NCBI GenBank assembly: GCA_036274195.1
Contig: DASUGD010000137.1
Location: forward strand, 1-19,782
Length of the DNA: 19,782 nucleotides
Direction: 5' to 3'
Source: JAJKIV01 sp036274195
Lineage (GTDB): Bacteria > Gemmatimonadota > Gemmatimonadetes > Gemmatimonadales > Gemmatimonadaceae
Positions within the stretch are counted from its first letter, which is position 1, and each line of letters opens with the position of its first letter. Under the pieces are notes generated by a model. It had not been told where the DNA came from. It was given only the letters and a program-made list of their open reading frames with translations, and searched no databases. The translations under genes were made by a program, and so were the position numbers. Of this stretch, positions 1 to 6,446 are shown in pieces.

Positions 1-60
1 AGTCGAATTTCATCCTTTTCACGCACCAGCGTGAAAAGGATGAAATTCGACTCTGACCCC
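1..60. repeat. Long perfect hairpin downstream of ccdA
   Basis: Bases 1-24 and 29-52 are perfect reverse complements (24-bp stem) around a 4-base ACCA loop. The outer flank on the right continues CTCTGACCCC, so the left arm probably continues beyond the window edge. The hairpin starts 14 bp past the ccdA stop codon (67-69) and could end or protect that mRNA, but no T-tract is visible. Its AT-rich arms differ in composition from the surrounding DNA. From memory, arms starting GGGGTCAGAGTCGAA resemble repeats found near REP-associated transposases; that link is an inference, and no transposase is present here. Confidence 0.85.
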
Positions 61-66
61 GATCTC

Positions 67-795
67 TCACAGCCGGTTGCGAATCGCGTCGGGGGTCACG
101 GCGTTCAGCGCGGACGCGAGGACCGTGAAGTAGTTCGTCACCATCAGCACCCCGACGGCGATCATCAGCACGCCGGACGTCCTCGTGATCCAGTTCATCT
201 GCCGCTTCATGCGCCCGAAGAAGTCGAGGAACCGCTCCACGGCCACCGCCGACAGCAGGAACGGCACCGCGAGGCCTAACGAATACGCGAGCAGGAGCCA
301 GAGGCCGCGCGCCAGGTCGGCGGAACTGGCCGCATACGTGAGTATCGTCCCCAGGATTGGCCCGATGCACGGCGTCCAGCCCGCGCCGAACGCTATTCCC
401 ACGAGCAGCGTCCCGAGGTACCCCACCGGCTTGTTCGCGATGTGGACGCGGCGCTCCCGTGAGAACAGCGAAACATTGAAGACCCCGAGCATGTACAATC
501 CGAACACGATGATCAGGATGCCCCCGATGCGGCTGATCCAGTCGCGTTGCGCATGCAGCAACGCCCCCAGCGTGGTCGCCGTGGCGCCGAGCGCGAGGAA
601 GATCAACGTGAAGCCGAGCACGAACAGGAGCGAGTGAATGAGCGCCGCACGCCTCGCCTTCTGCACGTCCTCGAGGCTCAGTCCCGTGATGAACGTCACG
701 TAGCTCGGGATGAGCGGGAGAACGCAGGGTGACAGAAAGCTCAGCAGCCCGGCGGTAAACGACGCGATGAGGATGCCCAACGACGTGCCTTCCAT
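67..795 (-). CDS. ccdA: CcdA-family thiol:disulfide transporter (cytochrome c biogenesis)
   Basis: This 242-aa protein is almost entirely hydrophobic with about six membrane segments. It carries the two family cysteines in matching contexts: SPCVLP (Cys24, first helix) and TPCIGP (Cys143, fourth helix). CcdA proteins pass reducing equivalents from cytoplasmic thioredoxin across the inner membrane to periplasmic partners such as ResA/CcmG-type thioredoxins for cytochrome c maturation. Length fits the short CcdA class rather than full DsbD. The ATG start has a GGAGAAG Shine-Dalgarno upstream. A TTG at codon 6, preceded by GGAAGG, is an alternative start. Its start codon overlaps that of the divergent phosphatase-like gene. 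No thioredoxin-like partner gene is seen next to it. Confidence 0.93.
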   Translation of the reverse strand: MEGTSLGILIASFTAGLLSFLSPCVLPLIPSYVTFITGLSLEDVQKARRAALIHSLLFVLGFTLIFLALGATATTLGALLHAQRDWISRIGGILIIVFGLYMLGVFNVSLFSRERRVHIANKPVGYLGTLLVGIAFGAGWTPCIGPILGTILTYAASSADLARGLWLLLAYSLGLAVPFLLSAVAVERFLDFFGRMKRQMNWITRTSGVLMIAVGVLMVTNYFTVLASALNAVTPDAIRNRL

Positions 796-2554
796 GTCTT
801 CTCCACTCGGGGAGCGCCGTTCCCGCCCGCGAGCGGGGCGATTCCTGCGCTGGTACTACGCCGTAAAGTATCGCCCATTCCGCCGCGAGCGACGCCCGCA
901 CGATGGACGCCGAGGGCTGATCGCGCTACAGATCGACGCCCTGGCCTACGCGGACCTCCGACGCGCGATGGAGCTGGGCTTCACTCCGACGCTGTCGCGG
1001 CTCGTGAACGAGGACGGGTTCACGCTCCGTCGCTGGTTTTGCGGCCTGCCCTCCGCGACGCCGTACTGCCAGGCGGGGATCTTCCACGGTGAGAACGATG
1101 GAATTCCCGCATTCCGCTTCTATGACAAGGCTGCCCGCCGCGTGGTCACGTGCAACGCGCCGGAAGGCGTCCAGTACATCCGCGACCGGATTCGGGCACC
1201 CGGCGCGCTCGCGGAGGGGTCGAGTTACGTGAACCTCCTCGACGGCGACGCTTCCACCGTCGCGTTCACCGTCGCGACCCGCGAGCGCATGTCGGTCTAT
1301 CGCCGGCTCGGCGGAACGCGAATGGCGCTGCTCATTCTGCTGCACCCGCTGCGCGTGCTGCGCATGTTGTTTCAGGGGGTCGGCGAGTGGCTGCGCGAGG
1401 AATGGGAGCGCGCGCGTGGCGAGTGGGCGGGTCGCGTGACGCACGCGGAAGGCATTTTCCCGTTCCTCCGCATCTTCACGAACGTCGTCGTGCGAGAGCT
1501 TCAGACGATCGCCATTCTGCTCGACGTGTACCTCGGCGTGCCGGTCATCTACAGCACGTTCATGCAGTACGACGAGCTCGCGCATCATTTCGGGTCCACG
1601 AGCCGGTTCGCCCTCGCGGACCTGCGCCGCACGGACGCGCGGATACGCGAGATTCAACGCATGGCGCAGTCGGCCGGGGGGCGCGGCTACGACCTGGTCG
1701 TGTTGAGCGACCATGGCATGACGCCGTCCGTGAGCTACCGGGTTCGGTTCCGCGAGTCGCTCGGCACGACGGTTCAGCGAATTCTCGACGGCGACGCGTT
1801 CAAGACCGGGGAGATGCCCATCCAGTCGCTCGCGAGCTTCGCGCAGACGAGCGAGTACGCGGCGGTTGGCGCGCGCGTGGTCGACTCCGTCGCGGACGTC
1901 ACGCAATCGCGGTCGGTCAAGCGGTCGCTGCGGCGACTCGGCCGGTGGGTCCGCTCGCGCTATGGTATTCGCGAGCTCGTGCTGCCCGAGAAGTACCGCG
2001 TGAATGCGACGCATGGCGTCGTCGTGACCTACAGCTCGTGCCTCGCGCTCGTGTACTTCGCCGAAGACGACGCCCGGCTCACGCTCGAGGAGATCGCGCA
2101 CGACCCGCGGCGCGCGTCCCTCTACGATGCGCTGCGCGAGCACCCCGGCATCGGGCTCCTCGCGGCGCTCGACACGCTTGGCGTGCACGTGCAGAGTCGA
2201 GCCGGGCGTGCACGAATCGTCGACGGCACGGTGGAGGTGCTGGAAGGCGGGAACCCGCTCGCGCCGTACGGCTCGGACCCGTTGACGGTCCGGGCAGTCG
2301 AGGCACTCGTCAGGCAGCCCAATGCGGGCGACATCGTGTTGTTCGGGGCGTACGACGGGTACGAGATCGTGTCGTTCGACGACCAGGTTGGCGCGCACGG
2401 GTCGGCCGGCGGCGACCAGGTGTGGCCGTTTCTGATCGCGCCTGCCGCGTTAGGCATCGCGGGCGAGCGGATCGACAACGCGCGGGACATTCATCGCGTG
2501 ATCCTGACGCGGTACGCGTCGCCGCCGTCGCCGGCGTCAGATCCAGTCAGCTGA
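794..2554 (+). CDS. Alkaline-phosphatase-superfamily enzyme (nucleotide pyrophosphatase/phosphodiesterase-like)
   Basis: The 586-aa product has the metal-site layout of the alkaline phosphatase superfamily, in order: LQIDALAY (Asp48), a likely nucleophile in LPSATPYCQAG (Thr89), MQYDELAHHFG (Asp260 and His264/265), VLSDHGM (Asp306-His307) and GAHGSAGGDQ (His535). Together these could supply two metal sites and a Thr nucleophile. The superfamily covers phosphodiesterases, phosphomonoesterases and sulfatases, so the substrate cannot be read from sequence. Hydrophobic stretches at about residues 175-195 and 230-255 may bind membrane; no signal peptide is obvious. The frame is open upstream to 710, but that part lies antisense to ccdA. 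ATG 794 is the last start before the first metal-binding motif other than CTG, though it lacks a strong Shine-Dalgarno. Confidence 0.78.
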   Translation: MSSPLGERRSRPRAGRFLRWYYAVKYRPFRRERRPHDGRRGLIALQIDALAYADLRRAMELGFTPTLSRLVNEDGFTLRRWFCGLPSATPYCQAGIFHGENDGIPAFRFYDKAARRVVTCNAPEGVQYIRDRIRAPGALAEGSSYVNLLDGDASTVAFTVATRERMSVYRRLGGTRMALLILLHPLRVLRMLFQGVGEWLREEWERARGEWAGRVTHAEGIFPFLRIFTNVVVRELQTIAILLDVYLGVPVIYSTFMQYDELAHHFGSTSRFALADLRRTDARIREIQRMAQSAGGRGYDLVVLSDHGMTPSVSYRVRFRESLGTTVQRILDGDAFKTGEMPIQSLASFAQTSEYAAVGARVVDSVADVTQSRSVKRSLRRLGRWVRSRYGIRELVLPEKYRVNATHGVVVTYSSCLALVYFAEDDARLTLEEIAHDPRRASLYDALREHPGIGLLAALDTLGVHVQSRAGRARIVDGTVEVLEGGNPLAPYGSDPLTVRAVEALVRQPNAGDIVLFGAYDGYEIVSFDDQVGAHGSAGGDQVWPFLIAPAALGIAGERIDNARDIHRVILTRYASPPSPASDPVS

Positions 2555-2620
2555 CCGCCGGCTTGATCTGCCATTCAACAACGTGGCACCGTAGCGGTCC
2601 AAGTGCCGACGGTCTTGCTC

Positions 2621-3187
2621 CTAACGTTCCAGTTGCGAGAGCGGCGCGTCGAGCGCGTCGCGGAACGCCTCGGTCGTCAGGCGATCCGGCTCTGCCCCCT
2701 CCCCCGAGCGGCGCTGAACGCCACGGACAACCGCCTCGACAGCGTCGAGCGGTGCGTCCGCCTCGGCCACGACGTCCACTTCCCACTTCCCGCGATCGAC
2801 GCCCTTGAGGGTGAGCCTGTAGCGCGCCGTGTGAATCGTGAATCGCGAGAGCGGTGGCTCGGCGACCTCGAGCTCGGTCGCCTCGTCGTCTGCGACCTCG
2901 AGCTCGCGGACCTCGAGGTCCGCAACGTCGATCGCCGCAGCGGCAGCCTGCGGCTCTTCGTCCCCGCGCTGCGCCTGTTGCGCCGACACGGCGTCCGCCG
3001 TGCCGTTGGCGTCGACCGTCACCGGGGCGCTCACCGGTTCACGCTTTCTGGGGTCTTCGGCCACCACCGCGACCCCCGTCTCGACGCCGCCCTGCCGGAT
3101 CGGCGGAAAGAGATGAACCTCGACCACCTGCTCCGAGGGCACGCGCTCCGCGATCGCTCGGAGGAATCGCTGCTGAGTCTCGGTCAT
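2621..3187 (-). CDS. Hypothetical acidic protein coupled to LOR/SDH enzyme
   Basis: I do not recognise this 188-aa protein. It has two ordered-looking ends joined by a low-complexity linker. The N-terminal part (about 1-45) contains VVEVHLFPPIRQGG. The C-terminal part (about 115-185) alternates beta-like and helical sequence (YRLTLKG, WEVDVVAEAD). The linker (about 50-112) is Ala/Glu/Asp-rich and holds three LEV repeats. There is no signal peptide or membrane segment. Its ATG overlaps the upstream gene's stop in an ATGA, so the two are translationally coupled, which suggests a role as a partner or regulator of that enzyme. The stop codon TAG is part of a copy of the dispersed CCTAACG motif. 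Confidence 0.72.
   Translation of the reverse strand: MTETQQRFLRAIAERVPSEQVVEVHLFPPIRQGGVETGVAVVAEDPRKREPVSAPVTVDANGTADAVSAQQAQRGDEEPQAAAAAIDVADLEVRELEVADDEATELEVAEPPLSRFTIHTARYRLTLKGVDRGKWEVDVVAEADAPLDAVEAVVRGVQRRSGEGAEPDRLTTEAFRDALDAPLSQLER
2862..2923. repeat. Direct repeats and an 18-bp palindrome in the acidic linker
   Basis: The 15-mer GCGACCTCGAGCTCG occurs at 2862-2876 and again at 2892-2906, exactly 30 bp apart. It is followed at 2906-2923 by GCGGACCTCGAGGTCCGC, an exact palindrome. These encode the repeated LEV segments in the linker of the 188-aa protein. The period is a multiple of three, so copy-number change would keep the frame. Confidence 0.8.
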
Positions 3188-4308
3188 CGCGCGACCGCCG
3201 CACTGCGCGTGGACGCGGGAACAACCGTCCGGCCATCGAGCTCCCGCTCGACGAAAAGCCGCAGAATGTGCATGAAGTCCTGGGCGTTGGTGACGACGCC
3301 GAATGCCTGGTGCGTCCCACGGTCCTTCAACTTGCTCACGACGAATTCGGCCGAGTCGACGCAGATCGTCGGCATCTCGCGGAGCGTTCCGTCCGGTTCC
3401 GTCACGAACGCCGGCAGCATGTTGCCCGTCGCAATGGCGTGAAGCGCCGTCGCGATCATGACCGCCATGGTTGCCTTCGTCGTATGCGCCTTCATCGCGT
3501 CCTGCGCCACGGCGGTGTCAGTGTACACCCCTGGCAACGGGCCATCGTCCCGGATGGATCCGCACAGGACGTACGGGACCTTCATCTGGACGCACGCGTG
3601 CATGATGCCATCGGTGATCACGCCGTTCTCGACGGCGCGCTCGATCGAGCCGGCCGCGCGCACCTTGTTGATCGCGCGCATGTGGAGCCCGTGCCCGCCG
3701 ACGGTGGATTCACCACTTCCGGTCATGCCCAGCGTCGTGCCGAAGATCGAGGCCTCGATGTCATGGACGGCCACCGCATTGCCAGCGAGGAGCGCGCTGA
3801 CGAAGCCATTTCTGATGAACCACACCATGTCGGCCCGCGCGCGCGAATGGACGAGCGCCGGCCCGGTCACCCAGACGACGTAGCCGCCTCGCTCGCGCTC
3901 CTCGATGAGGAGCCGCGCCAGGTGCACGTAGTCGACCGGCTTCTCCCGCGACACCTCGCTGGCCATGAACTTGAACTCGCCATCGCTGTGGCTCCCGGCG
4001 GCTTCGGTGTGAACGAAGATGCCTTCGCTGCCATCCTCCTTCTTGCCGACGGCCACGAGATCGCCGGCGCGGACTCGGCGCATTTCGCGGACCCAGAGCT
4101 CGCCCGATTTGTCGAGCACGAGCGCGGAGTCCATTCGCGGCTCGCGCGGGAGCCGCCACGTGCCTCCGATACGGACGTAGGTTGGAAGGTTCGTGGTGGA
4201 GAAGAAATCTTCCGGCAACACGCCGTCGGCCGGAGCCGGGACGAAACGGGCGTCCGGTGCCGACGCGAAACGCGGCGCGTTGAGGTCGGGATGAGGGATT
4301 GCAGTCAC
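3184..4308 (-). CDS. TIGR00300-type LOR/SDH family protein, ornithine cyclodeaminase-like
   Basis: The 374-aa product matches, by recall, the LOR/SDH (TIGR00300) family, which includes archaeal ornithine cyclodeaminases and the C-terminal part of cyanobacterial AgrE/ArgZ. Typical blocks are VTGPALVHSRARAD (about 147-160), LLAGNAVAVHDIEAS (about 173-187), GGHGLHMRAIN (about 204-214), VPYVLCGSIRDDGPLPG (about 244-260) and AQDAMKAHTTKATM (about 268-281). By analogy it may convert ornithine to proline using NAD; the substrate is not proven. The arginine dihydrolase domain of AgrE is absent. The start is GTG at 4308 without a strong Shine-Dalgarno; no better start precedes the conserved FFSTTNLPTYV block. 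It is followed by the overlapping 188-aa gene. Confidence 0.85.
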   Translation of the reverse strand: MTAIPHPDLNAPRFASAPDARFVPAPADGVLPEDFFSTTNLPTYVRIGGTWRLPREPRMDSALVLDKSGELWVREMRRVRAGDLVAVGKKEDGSEGIFVHTEAAGSHSDGEFKFMASEVSREKPVDYVHLARLLIEERERGGYVVWVTGPALVHSRARADMVWFIRNGFVSALLAGNAVAVHDIEASIFGTTLGMTGSGESTVGGHGLHMRAINKVRAAGSIERAVENGVITDGIMHACVQMKVPYVLCGSIRDDGPLPGVYTDTAVAQDAMKAHTTKATMAVMIATALHAIATGNMLPAFVTEPDGTLREMPTICVDSAEFVVSKLKDRGTHQAFGVVTNAQDFMHILRLFVERELDGRTVVPASTRSAAVAR

Positions 4309-4409
4309 GGGGCGAAAGATGCCTGGGTGATGCGTGGCCGGCCAACCCCCTTTTTCGCCAACGTGTACCGCACCGCGGGCGTTACTCTAGGTCGACCTGG
4401 AGGAAACCA
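4309..4409. promoter_or_regulatory. Divergent intergenic region with Shine-Dalgarno for the S15 hydrolase
   Basis: About 100 bp separate the divergent LOR/SDH and hydrolase genes, so both promoters should lie here. The hydrolase has a strong Shine-Dalgarno, GGAGGA at 4399-4404, 5 bases before ATG 4410, which fixes that start. TTACTCT at about 4382-4388 could be a weak -10 box, but I cannot pair it with a convincing -35. Confidence 0.5.
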
Positions 4410-6383
4410 ATGCACACCGTTGGATGTCGCAGCACGATCGCTGCAATCTGTCTGGCCGCAATGGCGGCGGGGATCGCCGGTGCTCAACCCCGGCCGCAGC
4501 GAGACACCGTCCTGGCGGCACGGCGCGACTCCCTCGAGCGCGAGCTCGAGAAGGTCGCGGTGATCGACCGGAAGCTGATGGTGCCGATGCGAGACGGCGC
4601 CAGGATGCAGTTCGACGTCTATCGGCCGAAGAGCGCTTCGGGTCCCGTGCCGGCGATCTTCGTGCGGACGCCGTACAACATGAACTACTGGGACGTGAAC
4701 CTCGGCGCCCCGGCCGACATGACGGCGCAGCTCGATGCGGTGAAGCGGGGCTATGCCTACGTTGGCGCGAACGAGCGCGGCCATTTCTTCTCCGAGGGCA
4801 ACTACGACATCCTGGGCCCGCCGCTCACGGACGGCACGGACGAGATCCAGTGGATCTCTTCCCAGCCGTGGTCCAACGGGAAGGTCGGTCTCATCGGCTG
4901 CTCCTCTACGGCCGAATGGCAGATGGCCGTCGCGGCACAGGCGCCCAGGGGGCTCGCCACAATCATCCCCCAGGGCTTTGGCGCTGGCGTCGGGCGCGTA
5001 AAGCCGTACTACGAGCAGGGCAACTGGTATCGCGGCGGCGCGGTGCAGATGCTGTTCATCGACTGGCTGGCCGGCGAACAGAACCAGGTACGCCCGATGT
5101 TCCCGGCGAGCTTGACGCAGGAGGAGCTCGTCCAGGCGGCCAAGTCGTACGACCTCGCAGAGCGCTCGCCGCCGGTCGACTGGGCGAAGGCGTTCTGGCA
5201 CCTGCCCGAAAAGGACCTCATCAAGGCGGTCGGCGGGCCGAGAGGCATTTTTGCCGACTCGATGCCCGGGATCGCGACGGGGGGCGCCATGATCCAGCGC
5301 ACGCCTAACGATCCGGCGTGGTACCGTGGCGGCCTGTTCCACGACGACATGAAGATCAACGTGCCGGGGCTGTGGTTCATGTCGTGGTACGACGTGTCGG
5401 TGGGCCCGAACCTGGCGACGTACAACCACGTTCGCCGAACAGCGGACCCCGCGATCGCGAATCAGCAGTACGCAGTCATCGCGCCAACGCTTCACTGCTC
5501 GTACAAGCGGGCGACGGAGAACACGATCGTCGGCGAGCGAAGCGTCGGCGACGCGCGCCTGGACTACGACGCGCTCACGTACGGATGGTTCGACTTCTTC
5601 CTCAAGGGCGAGAAGAACGGCCTGCTCGATACGCTGCCGAAGATCCGCTACTACACGATGGGGATGAACAAGTGGCAGACGACGGACACGTGGCCGCCGA
5701 GGAACTCGGAGGGGCTGACGTTCTACCTGTCGAGCGATGGCGGCGCGAACACGCGGAACGGCAACGGCATCCTGACGATGAAGCCGCCATCGAGCGACAA
5801 GCCCGACTCGTTCACGTACGACCCGATGAAGCCGGTCATGTCGCACGGCGGGAACGTGTGCTGTCAGGCCAACGCGCTGACGGGTGGTGCGCTCGATCAG
5901 TCCGAGATGGAGCTCCGACCCGACATTCTCGTCTACACGACGGAGCCGCTGAAGGAAGGCATGGAGCTGAGCGGTCCGATCGAGGCGACGATCTATCTGT
6001 CATCGGACCGGAAAGACACGGACGTGACGGTGAAGGTCATCGACGTCGGTCCGGACGGGAAAGCCTACAACCTGGATGAGACGATCCAGCGCGTTAGGTA
6101 TCGCGAGGGGTACGACAAGCCGCCGCAGTTCATGGAGCCGGGAAAGGTCTACAAGGTGGCACTCCAGCCCATGACGACGAGCAACTGGTTCGCGCCGGGG
6201 CACCGGATTCGGATCGAGGTGTCGAGCTCGAACTTTCCGCGCTTCGATCGCAACCTGAACACCGGTGGGAACAACTTCGACGAGACGACGGGTCTCGTGG
6301 CGAAGAACACGATTCACCACTCGAAGCAGTATCCGTCGTCCATCAAGGTGACGGTGGTCAGGAAGACTCCGGCGGCGGACTGA
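4410..6383 (+). CDS. Secreted CocE/NonD (peptidase S15) family hydrolase
   Basis: The 657-aa product begins with a signal peptide (about 1-25, likely cleaved after AGA). An alpha/beta-hydrolase domain follows, starting at VPMRDGARMQFDVYRPK. Likely catalytic residues are Ser165 in GLIGCSSTAEWQ, Asp328 in WFMSWYDVS and His362 in APTLHCSYKR, in the order and spacing of CocE/X-Pro dipeptidyl-peptidase enzymes. The C-terminal third (about 440-650) fits the jelly-roll domain of S15 proteins. Family members cleave acyl-peptide or ester bonds; this substrate is unknown, but export suggests an extracytoplasmic role. The frame is open upstream to 4299, but the Shine-Dalgarno and signal peptide support ATG 4410. 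Convergent with priA. Confidence 0.92.
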   Translation: MHTVGCRSTIAAICLAAMAAGIAGAQPRPQRDTVLAARRDSLERELEKVAVIDRKLMVPMRDGARMQFDVYRPKSASGPVPAIFVRTPYNMNYWDVNLGAPADMTAQLDAVKRGYAYVGANERGHFFSEGNYDILGPPLTDGTDEIQWISSQPWSNGKVGLIGCSSTAEWQMAVAAQAPRGLATIIPQGFGAGVGRVKPYYEQGNWYRGGAVQMLFIDWLAGEQNQVRPMFPASLTQEELVQAAKSYDLAERSPPVDWAKAFWHLPEKDLIKAVGGPRGIFADSMPGIATGGAMIQRTPNDPAWYRGGLFHDDMKINVPGLWFMSWYDVSVGPNLATYNHVRRTADPAIANQQYAVIAPTLHCSYKRATENTIVGERSVGDARLDYDALTYGWFDFFLKGEKNGLLDTLPKIRYYTMGMNKWQTTDTWPPRNSEGLTFYLSSDGGANTRNGNGILTMKPPSSDKPDSFTYDPMKPVMSHGGNVCCQANALTGGALDQSEMELRPDILVYTTEPLKEGMELSGPIEATIYLSSDRKDTDVTVKVIDVGPDGKAYNLDETIQRVRYREGYDKPPQFMEPGKVYKVALQPMTTSNWFAPGHRIRIEVSSSNFPRFDRNLNTGGNNFDETTGLVAKNTIHHSKQYPSSIKVTVVRKTPAAD

Positions 6384-6413
6384 TCCAGGATAGTCGGCAT
6401 CGCGACCAGTTTG

Positions 6414-6446
6414 GAGTCTGCCTAACGTTAGACCTACAGCAGACTC
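6414..6446. terminator. Inverted repeat between convergent gene ends
   Basis: GAGTCTG at 6414-6420 pairs with CAGACTC at 6440-6446 around a 19-base interval that includes the priA stop codon (6434-6436). The centre holds CCTAACGTTAG, with the palindrome TAACGTTA. It sits where the S15 hydrolase and priA converge, so a bidirectional terminator is plausible, but the stem is short and has no T-run. Confidence 0.35.

Noticed and set aside
926..2398. 490-aa minus-strand ORF antisense to the phosphatase-like gene
   Set aside because: Arg/Ala/His-rich shadow composition typical of GC-rich antisense frames; the plus-strand frame has a conserved catalytic layout.
2555..2620. Terminator between the phosphatase-like gene and the 188-aa gene
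   Set aside because: Only short imperfect complementarities such as ACCGT/ACGGT and no T-run; too weak to call.
1150..2808. 552-aa plus-strand ORF in another frame of the phosphatase-like gene
   Set aside because: Arg/Ala-rich low-complexity product with no recognisable motif; overlaps a real gene almost fully.
2854..4563. 569-aa plus-strand ORF antisense to the LOR/SDH gene
   Set aside because: Shadow frame; the minus strand carries the conserved family blocks.
4305..5846. 513-aa minus-strand ORF antisense to the S15 hydrolase
   Set aside because: Shadow composition; the sense strand has a signal peptide, catalytic residues and a Shine-Dalgarno.
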